A stretch of DNA of 20,827 nt from Glomus cerebriforme (GCA_003550305.1 QKYT01000039.1:180530-201356), one strand, 5' to 3'. Numbered from the stretch's first letter, positions 1 to 10,131 are shown. Made by a program: numbers and translations. Notes: generated from the letters alone by a model not told the origin.

Positions 1-1
1 G

Positions 2-876
2 TGGTATTTTCAATCGGTTGAAAATGGAAGAGCAGAAGCACAAAATAACTTGGGAAATTGTTATACGAATGGTATAGGAACAGAAAAAGATGAAGCAAAA
101 GCATTTGAGTGGTATTTAAAATCAGCTATTGCAGGATGTTTTGAAGGACAGTGTAACTTAGGAAATTGTTATAAAAATGGCATAGGAATAGAAAAGGATG
201 AAGCAAAAGCATTTGAGTGGTATTTAAAATCAGCTATTGGGGGATGTGTTGAAGCACAATGTAATTTAGGAAATTTTTATGAGAATGGCATAGGAACAGA
301 TATNAATGAAGAAAAAGCATTTGAATTTTATTTTAAATCAGCTAAGAATGGAAATGCAGAGATCAAAATAACTTGGGAGATTGTTATACAAAAGGTATAG
401 GAATAGAGAAAGATGAAGTAAAAGCATTTAAATGGTATTTAGAAGCAGCTTTTGGAGAATGTGCTGAAGGACAATGCAATTTAGGATTTTGTTATGAAAA
501 TGGAATAGGAACTGATATAAATGAAAAAAGAGCATTTGAGTGGTATTTTAAATCAGTTGAGAATGGAAGTGCCGAGGGACAAAATAACTTAGGAAATTGT
601 TATATAAATGGTATAGGAATAGAAAGAAATGATGCAAAAGCATTTGAATGTTATATGAAATCAGCTATTGCAGGATGTGCTGAGGGACAATGTAATTTAG
701 GAAATTGCTATGAGAATGGTATAGGAATAGAAAAAAATGAAGTAAATGCGTTTGAATGGTATATGAAATCAGCTATTGCAGGATGTGCTGAAGGACAATA
801 TAATTTAAGATATTGTTATGAAAGTGGGATAGGAACAGAAAAAGATGAAGGAAAGACATTTGAATGGTATATGTAA
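2..876 (+). CDS. Sel1-like repeat (SLR) protein, 5' partial, one-base frameshift
   Basis: The frame is open from the left edge (TGG at 2), so the start lies outside the window. It encodes about eight and a half copies of a 36-residue Sel1-like repeat (signature NLGNCYxNGIGxEKDExKAFEWYxKSA). Such repeats fold as paired helices and act as scaffolds for protein-protein contacts, often in signalling; the partner here is unknown. At about 360-363 one base is missing from the AEAQNNLG segment compared with sister repeats (28 bases where they have 29), which moves the frame from 2 to 1. The repeat pattern resumes at once, so the break is recent or a sequence error; an N lies nearby at 304. The frame ends at TAA 874-876, in the middle of a repeat, where sister repeats have AAA (Lys), so the stop itself looks like a point mutation. 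No signal peptide or membrane segment is visible in the part present. Confidence 0.88.
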
Positions 877-1496
877 TCAGTTTTAAAATCAATTTTATTT
901 AGAAAATTTTATAATTATGATAGATTGAAATGCTTTATATATATTGGCTATGTACTAAGTTAGAATTATTTTGCTAACTGTTAAATAGTTATTTAATTAT
1001 TATCATAAACCATGTTAGACTAGTAAATTAGTATAGTTCGATTTCCTAATTTAGTATGTTATGATATAAAATATGGATAGTACGATAGTATGATTTTAAA
1101 AAAAAATTTTCAATGGCTTATATTACCATACATGTCACTATAAACATATGTAACTGGTAATACAGTAATAATAATATTGCATCCGTATTCTTTGTGTGGC
1201 TTAAATAATAAATATACGCGTAAAACCACTATAGTGACATATTTCAAACTCTCAATCGTCTCACTTTAAATTTTTCCCAAGATAAATCAAAAATTTTAAG
1301 AAAATGGATGAATTTTCAGATATTAAAAAAGTTTATTCTTTTTTTTTTAATATAAAATGTGAGTACTAAACTAATTGTATAAATAACTAATGTGAAAATT
1401 TATTTTAATAAATGTGAATTTTTATAACAATCAAGTTGAAAGTGATGATAATACTGTTACTAATTAATCAAACATTTTAGACTTTATCTTGGAAGT
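877..1496. other. AT-rich spacer with one inverted-repeat pair
   Basis: This stretch follows the left SLR gene and has no coding frame I can support. It contains the short inverted repeat listed at 1132-1240 and otherwise AT-rich sequence and short A/T runs. Confidence 0.6.
1132..1240. repeat. 11-bp terminal inverted repeats around a ~109-bp stretch (possible MITE relic)
   Basis: ATGTCACTATA at 1132-1142 is the exact reverse complement of TATAGTGACAT at 1230-1240. The interior has no coding potential. I see no clear target-site duplication, so a mariner- or other MITE-type origin is possible but not shown; chance pairing in AT-rich DNA is the alternative. Confidence 0.4.
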
Positions 1497-2179
1497 ATGG
1501 AATCCAAATGTCCATTTCAACAAAATGGAGTTACTTGTTCAGGCAAACCAAAGCTAATTAATGGTAAAAATTATCACTATTGGCTGTGATAAATATAAAC
1601 TAAATGATAGATGTAATTGAAATATTAAAGTAGATCCTTCTACAATTGATATTGTTTTATTACGAGATTTATTTAATGGCAATGCAATTATGGTAAGAAT
1701 AATGTTTTATGCCAATAAAATTGAATTGCAACTTTATTAAAGAAAAAAATAATAATAATAAAATTCTAATATATTGATTCTTTAAAATAGAAGGAGCAGG
1801 ATCCATTAAAATATTATACAACAAATTTTTCACGAATTTCAAAACAGAAATTATGTGGTGAATACAGTATTAATTTATAAATGTAAATTATTATATATTT
1901 TATTTTAATTAACTATTTTTTTTTTTAGAAGAAAGTCGACAAAAACATATTGACATTAATGGTCATATTAGAGAAAATATTAAAGAAAAAACATGTGGTG
2001 TACAATTTACTCTTTTACTCCATATGATTTACAACAATTTCCTCATCCATAATCATCCTCCACCACCACCTGAAAAAACTCCTAACGGAATTAAGGATCT
2101 TCAAATTTTAATAAAAAATGCAATTGATTGTGATAGTTCTGTAACTGCTAGTTCCGTTATTTCTGCTGGTATGAATTAA
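1497..2179 (+). pseudogene. Decayed three-exon gene for a cysteine-rich, zinc-finger-like protein
   Basis: ATG at 1497 opens a frame with a C-x7-C pair (MESKCPFQQNGVTCSGKPK). The frame then shifts near 1586-1588, apparently by loss of two bases, and continues as IGCDKYKLNDRC, giving a Cys4-like layout. An in-frame TGA follows right after that block (about 1618). Two introns fit: 1693-1790 (GTAAGA...TAG, phase 0) and 1858-1928 (GTGAAT...TAG after a pyrimidine tract, phase 1). Both keep the frame open between exons, which strongly suggests a once-spliced gene. The last exon contains HNHPPPPPEKTP and ends at TAA 2177-2179, or splices on at a possible GTATGA donor at 2169. The spaced Cys residues with a later H-N-H recall zinc fingers of transposase-linked or transcription-factor proteins (WRKY-GCM1/FLYWCH type), but I cannot assign the family. 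The frameshift plus stop argue for a pseudogene. Confidence 0.6.
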
Positions 2180-3672
2180 CATTTTGAATTAGCATATTCA
2201 CTGATTTCTTTTAACATCAATTTAGTATAAAATAAAAATAGGGACAAAATGATTTTAGAAAATTTGTTGAAGGCAAACTTTATCCTTTACACATTTTTAT
2301 CAAAATATTTTTGTTTATATAAATTTAAAATAAAATTATAATAGAATTGACTTTTATTATCCATGATTCAGATGGTGCAGTATGACAAAAGTTTAACTTA
2401 TCACTTTTCAAAATTTAAAACTTTTAATCAAAAATCAAAAAATTCATCAAGATAAATAAGCCTAAATTTATGAAGTCAAATAAATAATTATTTCTTTTCT
2501 TAAATAAATTCATGTAATTAAAATTTAAAAAATATAAGTGTCAATAAATTTAATAAATTTCGCATAGTTTAGTAAAAGATATTGTTTTATCTAGAACAGC
2601 TTTTTCGATTGAAATAAATTTTGCAGCAACTTGCTTTATTTGCTTATGATAACTTATAATTAATTTTATACCTAAAACTTTAGTAAAACATGTCAAAAGA
2701 AACCTTTAAACCCACAATTTTATAATAATTAAATATTGGAACAAGAATATTGTATATACTATAAATAAAATTATATTAAAATTCGGAACACAATCTGCGC
2801 AGTAAAATATTATCTAAGTATTACATATTGTGCGTTATACATTCTGACTAGTTAGTATATTAGGTTGAGGATAGAGAGAATTATACAACTAGTTTGTCTC
2901 TTAGGTAATATAGATTACAGATATAATTGATACGAAATCTGTATATGAACAAAAGCAGAGTTCTTAACTTGTTTTACAATCAAAATAAGTAGAAAATGTG
3001 TGCCAATTTCTATTGACAAATTTTCTTTACAGTATTTCTGATTGAATTAACCATGTGATTTGATCTCATTAAAAATTCTTTAAAAATCACCAACTTTATT
3101 GATACAGAAAATGATACATGAATTTGTTTTGTCAGTAAAATAATGTTAGCCTTTAATGCTTTTAAAATTGTATATTTGCCATAATATTTTTGTATTAACT
3201 ATTCTGTTGTGTCAAAACATGATACTGTATGTTTCATGCTATATTTTGCTTTAAAAATCCACAAAATCCATAGGATTATGTATTTTACTTAGAAAATTTC
3301 TATACTTGTAATTTTATGATGTAACACTATAATAACAATATATTATTGCTTCGCAAATTTCACAAATTTTTGTATAAATCATTGAAAGGAAATGCAATTT
3401 AACTATAATTTTTCATGTAAAAGTGAAAAATGGGTTAGTATCTTCAGGCATTAATAAAGAATGATTACAAATTATACAGGTCAAAATAAAGATATTCTGG
3501 TATTATTATTCAGAAAATAACCTGCCAATTTTTTCACAATTTACATCAATAGCACAGTCTAATATTTCATCTTTCTTACATGATCCACTGGAATTGATGA
3601 AATAATTTAAATATGAGATGATCATGGTCTTTAGAAATGTACTGTTTAGATAATTCACATACTAGAGAATCA
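2180..3672. other. Long AT-rich spacer, no gene seen
   Basis: All frames are broken at short intervals and I recognise no conserved protein segment, RNA fold or paired transposon ends. A few splice-like motifs just after 2180 could belong to the decayed gene on the left. Confidence 0.55.
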
Positions 3673-3745
3673 GCTTCCTTAGCGTAGTTGGCAGCGCGTT
3701 AGTTCTATAAGCTGAAGGCCGTGAGTTCGAACCTCACAGGAAGCA
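3673..3745 (+). tRNA. tRNA gene with elongator-Met body and UAU anticodon (C33); possible pseudo-tRNA
   Basis: The 73-base sequence folds as a full cloverleaf. The acceptor stem is GCTTCCT/AGGAAGC with discriminator A at 3745; the D arm is 3682-3697, the anticodon stem 3699-3703/3711-3715, the variable loop AGGCC, and the T stem GTGAG/CTCAC with loop TTCGAAC. Internal Pol III promoters are intact: A box 3680-3691 (TAGCGTAGTTGG) and B box 3725-3733 (GTTCGAACC). No CCA is encoded, as expected for a eukaryotic nuclear gene. The body closely follows eukaryotic elongator tRNA-Met, but the seven-base loop at 3704-3710 reads TCTATAA. The anticodon is therefore TAT (reads Ile AUA) instead of CAT, and the normally invariant U33 is C (3705). 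It could be a decayed tRNA-Met copy or a tRNA with changed identity. Confidence 0.85.
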
Positions 3746-3747
3746 AA

Positions 3748-3752
3748 TTTTT
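3748..3752 (+). terminator. RNA polymerase III T5 terminator of the tRNA gene
   Basis: A run of five T starts three bases after the tRNA 3' end, the usual Pol III stop signal. Confidence 0.75.
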
Positions 3753-5167
3753 GAAATATCAGATATAGATATCTAAATTTGGTTTTATATTGTGAGAACT
3801 TCTACTGAATATCTACAGGGAATTTGATATTTGATCTGCTTGTGAAAGAAAATCTTTTTTTATACTCAATTACTCATTACCGCACAGAATTTCGGGCCGA
3901 AATACTAGATTGTACTGAATCTTAAAAAATTTTAAAAATTTTTACATTTTTTTGATTAATGATGGAAAACTTATAAATGAGTGAATACACCTTCTATCTA
4001 ATGATAATGGATGGAAAATAATTTGAAAAAATGACATTTTTCATGAAATAGGCAAAATTTGAAGTCTTTTATTCCTTGATTAATTTAATTAGAGTTGAAT
4101 AAACAAGGAATATATAATTATATAATTTATTATTGTAAAATAATAAAGATGACAACAATTAAAATAAATAATAATATCGTATCATAAACATTTTAAATAA
4201 TTCATATACAGTATACTGAATTTTATAAAAAATCAACCATAAACTTGATATATAAATAATAAATGATTTATGCAGTTTATTTTAAAAATATTTTTAACAT
4301 AAGGTTTAAATTAATATTTTACTGAATTGAGGAATTAAAAAGCAACATACAATACCAGAAATAAGAATGTTAATTTGTTTAATATGTAAAGCTGTGTAAA
4401 TTTTATATTTTCATGATTTCATTAAAATCTGTGTTTACAAAAACCAATATCTTTAAAAAAAAAACATTTACTAAAAGTTCAATCACGCAAATGAAGACGG
4501 TTAGATCTGGCCAATCGATCTCAACCGATCGAATAATACAACTTGGAAAAATGATTTTTATCTTCTATAAACTAAAAAATATTTTGCTTGAATATTTAAA
4601 AGTTATTAAAAAACTTTAAAAATTTAAAAATGATAATGTAGACTATCATGATCACGAAATATAAAATTTTGGACATTTAAAAATTGGTTGAAAAACTTGA
4701 CGTACTTACTACCTAAAAGAAGAAAAACTTACAAATTTGATAGGCCTTTAAATTAAAAGATTTGCAATGGATAGTTTTTAAGAATGATTATTGGGATGAC
4801 CCGTCTTAACTAATTTATTTGTTTTTATTTATTGCAAATAATTTTGAAACAGTAAAAATGAAATTTAAACAAATCATCTTAGTATATATATATATATAAT
4901 TAGGACAATTTTTTAATCGATCATGTTATTAATTAATGACGACAATACCATTTGAGATATTATATATCAAGATACAAAATATGTTTAATATAAAGGAAAA
5001 AACCTTTAATGTTATCGATCGAATTCTCTCAAAAGTTGTATAAAAAAATTGTATTAATTATTTATGTATAATAGAAACATCACAAATGTGATAAATTTTT
5101 AATCAAAGAATTTTATTAGAAAATTTCTAACCATTTTAATATATGAGTTAACAGTTAATATGAAATA
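3753..5167. other. AT-rich spacer, no gene seen
   Basis: No supported coding region. A short imperfect inverted repeat lies at about 4498-4530 (CGGTT ... AACCG around GATC-containing arms) in a slightly less AT-rich patch. A TA dinucleotide run sits near 4885-4898. A small symmetric motif, ATTTCGG-G-CCGAAAT, is found near 3891-3905. Confidence 0.5.
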
Positions 5168-6234
5168 TTATTCCAATTCTATCACTTTATCATCATCAGA
5201 ATCCAATATCACTACTATTTCTTGATATTTTTGTTTCTTTTTTCTAACATGGGTAATTGAAGTTTTTCTTTTATTATCATTACTAACAGTAATTATTTCT
5301 TTAGAAATCTCAGGTTCAGCTTTGATAACTTCATCTTTAATATCCACAGTAGTAGCAATATTTTCCATTTCATTAGAGGTGGATGTATTATCAATCATCG
5401 AATTCTCCTGAATTTTAATCTCTTTCAAAAAAAACCAATCAGTTGAACGATAATTAATATGTAAAACAGCCAATGGTTCATCATCTGTTTCCACTTTTTC
5501 CCGTCTGTTTGAAGCATAATATTTAGCACCTTCAGAAAATTTTGTAGTAAGAGCCACGTCAAAACATTTTTTATTTTCTGGAACCTTAACTTTTTCAAAT
5601 TCTTTGTTTGAATTATGTGAATATGATGTACGCATGCTTCTGATTTTGTAAAAATATACAGATACAGCACCAAATCCACCAAACTCGGTTCTTTGTGAAA
5701 TATTCGTATCAACCCATTCTGTTTTGTCAAAAATGAAATAATGTATCGTGTTTGAGTTTCTATTGCGAAAACCTTTCATGATGGTGCATGATGATAAATT
5801 ACTTCTTGCAAGAGAACCATCATCTATACCATCTACATAGACTTTAGCCGCGATTTCAGACGAGCTTGGAGAAATCTTAATACTATAATACGTTCCAGGT
5901 GCTGGAACTGCAACAAAAGTAGCCGAATCACTAAAGAATTAAAAATAAATAAATAAATAAACAAGTCGTAATTTAATTTAATTTAAAATCTTTAAAATCT
6001 TACCAAAATTTCTTTCGGGTTCCTTCAATCACATATGATTTTAATACATTAGATGCACTGTCCTATTAAAGAAAAAAATTTAACGTTTAATTTGAGTAAT
6101 TATACTAAAAAAAAAAAAAAAAGAAAGAAAGAAATTATATAGATATTTACCCCAAGAATCGAATCAGGAATTACATATTCCCGAAGTGGTTGCTCGTTCA
6201 CCAAAATTTCTAAATTCCATCTTTCTATTTTCAT
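5168..6234 (-). CDS. DUF7918-like protein with nuclear signal and SUMO-related tail (3 exons)
   Basis: Exons on the minus strand are 6234-6151, 6062-6004 and 5930-5168, giving about 301 residues. Introns are 6150-6063 (GTAAAT...TAG) and 6003-5931 (GTAAGA...TAG), and both joins keep the frame. The ATG at 6234 starts MKIERWNLEILVNEQPLREY, which matches the usual N-terminus of fungal DUF7918-type proteins; a beta-rich middle (VYVDGIDDGSLAR, FGGFGAVSVYFYKI) fits the same fold. The biochemical role of this family is not known. The tail (from about residue 230) is charged and probably unstructured. It has two adjacent psi-K-x-E SUMO consensus sites (IKDE 245-248, IKAE 250-253), a basic nuclear-signal-like stretch at 268-282 and a SUMO-interacting-like motif (IVVIL then DSDDD, 286-295). 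This suggests a nuclear protein tied to SUMO, which is inference. The gene is divergent from the kinase to its right. All exons are intact. Confidence 0.85.
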
Positions 6235-7278
6235 TCCTTTATTTTAGAAAACAAAAAAAAAATTATCGTAGCTAAAACTTTTTTTTTTTTGTATGGAAGG
6301 GAAAGTTTCAATTGAAAAACTAGTTTAATTCATAATTCGATCAAAATATTTATAAACATTTATGTTAATATTTGATTGGTTATATATGATGTAATATTTT
6401 TAATTTTCATGTGGAATGTCTTATTGTTGATCAATCCAATAATAAATCGAGACAAACAAAAAGTTTTTGTTTTTTTTTGTCAAAATAATATCATATCCTT
6501 TTTCATTATTTTCTTTGACATTTCTAAATAGTACATAATTAAAAATAGTAATGCAATATATAGATTAAAAATAATACATATGATTAAAAATAGTAACACG
6601 ATATATAGTCTATTTTAAAATTTGACAGGCCAATCACGCGGCGGATGGACATTGCATGACTGAGGACAATTATCAAACATAAAAAATTCGATTTGTTGGC
6701 ACAGTATGACAGTAATACCGATTCAGCGATACTATTTAAATGATTGAGATTGAGAAGATAAAAGAATAAATTATCTTTGAACATAATTCTTTAAAAAAGC
6801 TAAATACGGATAACGTTGCTCATCCAAGTCTTTGTAGTAATATTGATTCCTTGAATGATTTAATAATAATACTATTTAAGATGTTATTAATCTTTTAAAT
6901 TTTTCATTTCTGAGTTATATTAAATAATGATATTTACTCTAACTTATGCGCCATAAATTTTTATGGGATCAATAAATCGAAATATCCGATTTGCATAGTA
7001 AATATTTCTTTATTTCTAGTACCGATTTTAAATTTCGCATTCGTTGTGATCGATCGGCTAGTTTTGTGATTTCTGTCAAAAATATATATATTTCCATTTT
7101 ATTACCAAAATATTTGTTTCTGAAGAGAAAAAAATAGCCAATCATGTTAAGATAAAATTATGAATTTTTTCATATCCCCTTAAAAGTATATTTTTGAGTT
7201 TAGGTTGATTACGCAAATTAGTAAATGATATGTGACACAAACCTGTTTTGCTTACAGTACAACGTGCCGATCTGCATT

Positions 7279-7294
7279 GTCCTATATATAGGAC
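7279..7294 (+). promoter_or_regulatory. Palindromic TATA element upstream of the kinase gene
   Basis: GTCCTATATATAGGAC is a perfect 16-bp palindrome with a TATATATA core, 217 bases before the kinase ATG. It could be the core promoter TATA box, and its symmetry also allows dimer binding. The role is inferred from position only. Confidence 0.4.
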
Positions 7295-7462
7295 TTCTCT
7301 TTAGCCAGAAAATTCTCTGCTGATGGACATTCTTATTTCATTAACCAATCAAATTACTTTGCAATATTTATTTCGTTTATCGTTTGGTTTTGTGGTGAAT
7401 TTTAGAAGGTGTGTGTTATCTTAAAATTAATTCGTGCAACCAAAATTATTAATATTATAAGC

Positions 7463-7498
7463 ATGATTTGTTTGCAGAGAAAATATTTAATCATCTAA
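7463..7498 (+). promoter_or_regulatory. Possible upstream ORF (11 codons) in the kinase leader
   Basis: An ATG at 7463 opens an 11-codon frame ending at TAA 7498, 12 bases before the kinase ATG. If it is in the mature leader it could lower translation. A TTTGCAG acceptor-like motif ends inside it at about 7477, so a 5' leader intron might remove its start. Confidence 0.25.
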
Positions 7499-7510
7499 TT
7501 AAGTTTTATA

Positions 7511-8946
7511 ATGGAACCTGACTTAGTACAAGAAAAATTTGAGCAATTTGGAAAATGTCTTAACTGTAATGCAGCAAAAACTGATTATTGTTGGTGCGAT
7601 AAATGTGATAATTCAAAATTGATTGAAGAATTCAAAAATTGGACCAGTGGTGATGATGATATTGATGAATTTATTCGAGATACCCAACGAAATGCTAAAT
7701 CTTATACATCATATTTAGAATGGATTCCTTATAAAGACTTTGAAAATGTACAATTATTAGCTACAGGTGGATTCGGTATCGTATATCATGCATGGTGGAA
7801 AACTGGGGAAAGAATTGTTGATGCATTGGACGAACATTTAACACCATATAAGAGAGAACGAAGTGAAAGGTTCCTGTTGCACTTAAACGACTAAATAATT
7901 CTCAGACTGTTTCAGCTGAATTTTTAGACGAGGTACTGTATATTTTATTATTAATTATTATTATAATTTTTTTTTTTGTAAAGACGTTTGTGTTAAAAAT
8001 TTTTTTTTTTTTAATAATATTAGCTTAAAGCACATCATAGATGTGCATCATATGGAGTGCGATTTCTCAAATGTTATGGAATTAGTAGACATCCAGATCC
8101 AGATCAGAATGACTTGATCATGGTTATGCAATTCGCTAAAGGTGGTAACCTTCGTCAATATTTACGGGATAATCCTAATCTTGATTGGCAAAAAAAATTA
8201 GATGTATTGCATTTTATTGTTCATGATCTTGAAGCACTTCATAATGCGGGATTAGTTCATAGAGATTTTCATAGTGGAAATGTTATGATGCGTGGTACTT
8301 GGGCATATTTAAGTGATCTTGGATTATGTCGTCCAGTTAAAGAACTTAATCAACAAGATGCTATTTATGGTATTATGCAATATATTGCTCCTGAAGTTTT
8401 AAGAGGAAATCCTTATACACCTGAAGCCGATATTTATAGTTTGGGTATTATTATGGCTGAAGTAGCATATACCGATAAATCCTTTTTTGGTGCTCAAAGG
8501 GATTTCGCGTTAGCTTTGGAAATTATTATAGATCATAGACGTCCTAAATTACCTGAGGGAATACCAAGTTGTTATCGTGAATTAGTGGAAAGATGTTGGA
8601 ATAGTGATAAAGCTAAGCGTCCTAAAGTGCATAAGGTTAAAACTATTTTAGATCAATGGCGTCATAATCCTCCTTATAATATCCTTCAAGAATTTAGAAA
8701 GAGTGATCGATTATCCAAAGAATTTCCTTCCTATTCTGATAATCCTTACACCGCTGGTAATTATGCGAGTAAAATGATTAAACCTTTAAATAATAGTAAT
8801 CCTAATTTATCAGAGGGACAGCTTTTAATGATTAAGACGAGGTAAATGTTAAATTAAATATATGTATTGAAAAATTAAAAAATTTTTTTTTTTTTATCCT
8901 AACGTTTTTACATTTTTATAGTTGTGTAGAAGAGCTTACCCGATAA
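7511..8946 (+). CDS. TKL-type protein kinase with Cys-rich N-terminus, one-base frameshift in exon 1
   Basis: Exons are 7511-7932, 8024-8841 and 8922-8946; introns are 7933-8023 (GTACTG...TAG) and 8842-8921 (GTAAAT, branch-like CTAAC, TAG). The corrected product would be about 421 residues. Residues 16-32 form a Cys knob (CLNCNAAKTDYCWCDKC) typical of Glomeromycotina kinases. The kinase domain follows: glycine loop TGGFGIVY (85-92), VALK lysine at 7885-7887, catalytic HRDFHSGN, DLG in place of DFG, APE (QYIAPEVL), and RCWNSDKAKRP near the end. These residues predict an active soluble Ser/Thr or dual kinase. Between 7867 and 7870 one base is missing, so the annotated frame 2 runs to a stop (7892-7894) before the lysine, while the kinase sequence continues in frame 1. 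Everything downstream is clean, so this is either a very young pseudogene or a sequence error. Without the last intron the protein would end at 8845. Confidence 0.9.
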
Positions 8947-9483
8947 AAAATATTTTTATTTGTATTCATCTTTCAAAGTATGTAAACATATAATTAAAGT
9001 TGATTTGATACACTAAATGTATTACTGTTAATATAATGAACGTTATAACTTATAAATTGCAATTAATCTTGAGATAATAACAAAGAATATTTGCGCATCG
9101 CACAAGTTTTATCCAATTAATAAAAAAAGGTGCGATATCGCACAATTTTTATATCAATTTTATAAAAAAAGCGCAATACGATCAATCCATTAAGGTGCTA
9201 TAGGATTTTTTTTTGCGGTCACTTATATCAACAAAATACTTTATATTTCAGAACAACTAGTTCCTTTCTACATGGCGGGTAGCCTTCACCTGTAATCTCA
9301 AGCTGTAAGTAATTCAGGCTGTGGATTAGCTCTAAAACGTTTCATACATCCACTATTAAAGTAAAGGGAACGAGATATAATGGAAGAGCTCACGTGATGA
9401 TTAAAGATATTTCCGTTATGTATAATCGAGTTCTCTTCATTACTTTTTTAACATAAAAAAAAAAGAATAGAAGTATTTCTAAT
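8947..9483. other. Spacer with GCGATATCGC-type short repeats
   Basis: No gene is seen. Between 9093 and 9185 there are several related words (GCGCATCGCACAA, GGTGCGATATCGCACAA, GCGCAATACG), including the 14-bp palindrome GTGCGATATCGCAC. A slightly richer-GC stretch (9245-9400) contains an E-box-like CACGTG near 9392 but no supported frame. The region ends at the left target duplication of the MITE. Confidence 0.5.
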
Positions 9484-10131
9484 TAGGGATTGGAATCGAT
9501 TCGCATCATTAGAATCGATTTTAGAAACGATTAATCGCGATTAATCGTTTCTAATTGATTTTATATGCCATAAAATTAGGAAAGTCCTGGACCTGGTCCC
9601 AGGATCCGGTCCTAAACTAAGTTATTTATAGATTTTATGGTATCCAGTAATAAGTGATTGTGAGTTATAAATATAAAAAAGTGCGTTGCGATATTGCGAT
9701 TCACTTTTTTATATAAAAGAAGTGAATTGCAATATTACAGGGCACTTTTTTATATTGAAAATTGAAATTATATATAACTGTGATTATAAATAACTATATG
9801 ACTATTTATTGTAATTAATTAAAGCCATATTTAATTAAATATAATAAATGAAATGTTAGCAAATTAGATAGATTTTAAAGGCCCATAATTTTATATAGAT
9901 CTCTTATGTCCTATATATTAATACATTAATACTTTATTGATTAGGACCTGGTCCACTTCTGGTTAAGTAATTATTTATTTAAATATGATTTAGACCCTAA
10001 AAAAAAACTGCGCTTACTGCGTTACTGCGTCACAATAATTAGATTCGATTTTTTTATTCGATAATCGATAAAATCGATTACGATTCGATTTTCGATTAAT
10101 TCGATTTTGGTAGAATGGATTCCAATCCCTA
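9484..10131. mobile_element. Non-autonomous hAT-type MITE, 648 bp, with 8-bp target duplication
   Basis: The left end TAGGGATTGGAATCGATTC is mirrored by the right end GAATGGATTCCAATCCCTA, with one mismatch over 19 bases. The element is flanked by identical 8-bp direct repeats TTTCTAAT (9476-9483 and 10132-10139). An 8-bp duplication plus TIRs starting TAGGG is characteristic of hAT transposons. There is no transposase frame, so it must have been moved in trans. The interior carries a perfect 34-bp palindrome at about 9519-9552, two copies of the odd palindrome GGACCTGGTCC (near 9589 and 9944), and inverted GTGCG/CGCAC-like arms near 9680-9750. The right end is rich in ATCGATT words. The near-perfect ends and exact duplication suggest a fairly recent insertion. 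Confidence 0.88.

Larger units (their letters stand above)
6235..7510. other. Divergent promoter region between DUF7918-like and kinase genes
   Basis: This AT-rich spacer separates two genes that point away from each other, so it should hold both promoters. It includes an imperfect direct repeat near 6538-6608 (AAAAATAGTAA..., twice), a palindromic TATA element at 7279-7294 and a short upstream frame at 7463-7498. The longer open frame on the minus strand at 6584-6784 looks like chance. Confidence 0.55.

Noticed and set aside
1..876. CRISPR-like array suggested by the ~108-bp periodicity
   Set aside because: The period is a protein repeat of 36 codons with an open frame and no separate spacers; the window is eukaryotic.
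3673..3745. Plain elongator tRNA-Met call
   Set aside because: The body fits, but the anticodon position reads TAT and position 33 is C, so a plain Met-CAT call is not supported by this sequence.
4413..4619. 68-codon open frame on the plus strand
   Set aside because: Low-complexity Lys/Ile/Phe composition, no conserved motif, no splice partner; chance in AT-rich DNA.
5425..5730. Second minus-strand frame within the DUF7918-like gene
   Set aside because: Out-of-frame shadow of exon 3; the other frame carries the conserved domain and joins upstream exons in phase.
6584..6784. 66-codon open frame on the minus strand
   Set aside because: Lies in a divergent promoter region and has no recognisable motif; probably chance.
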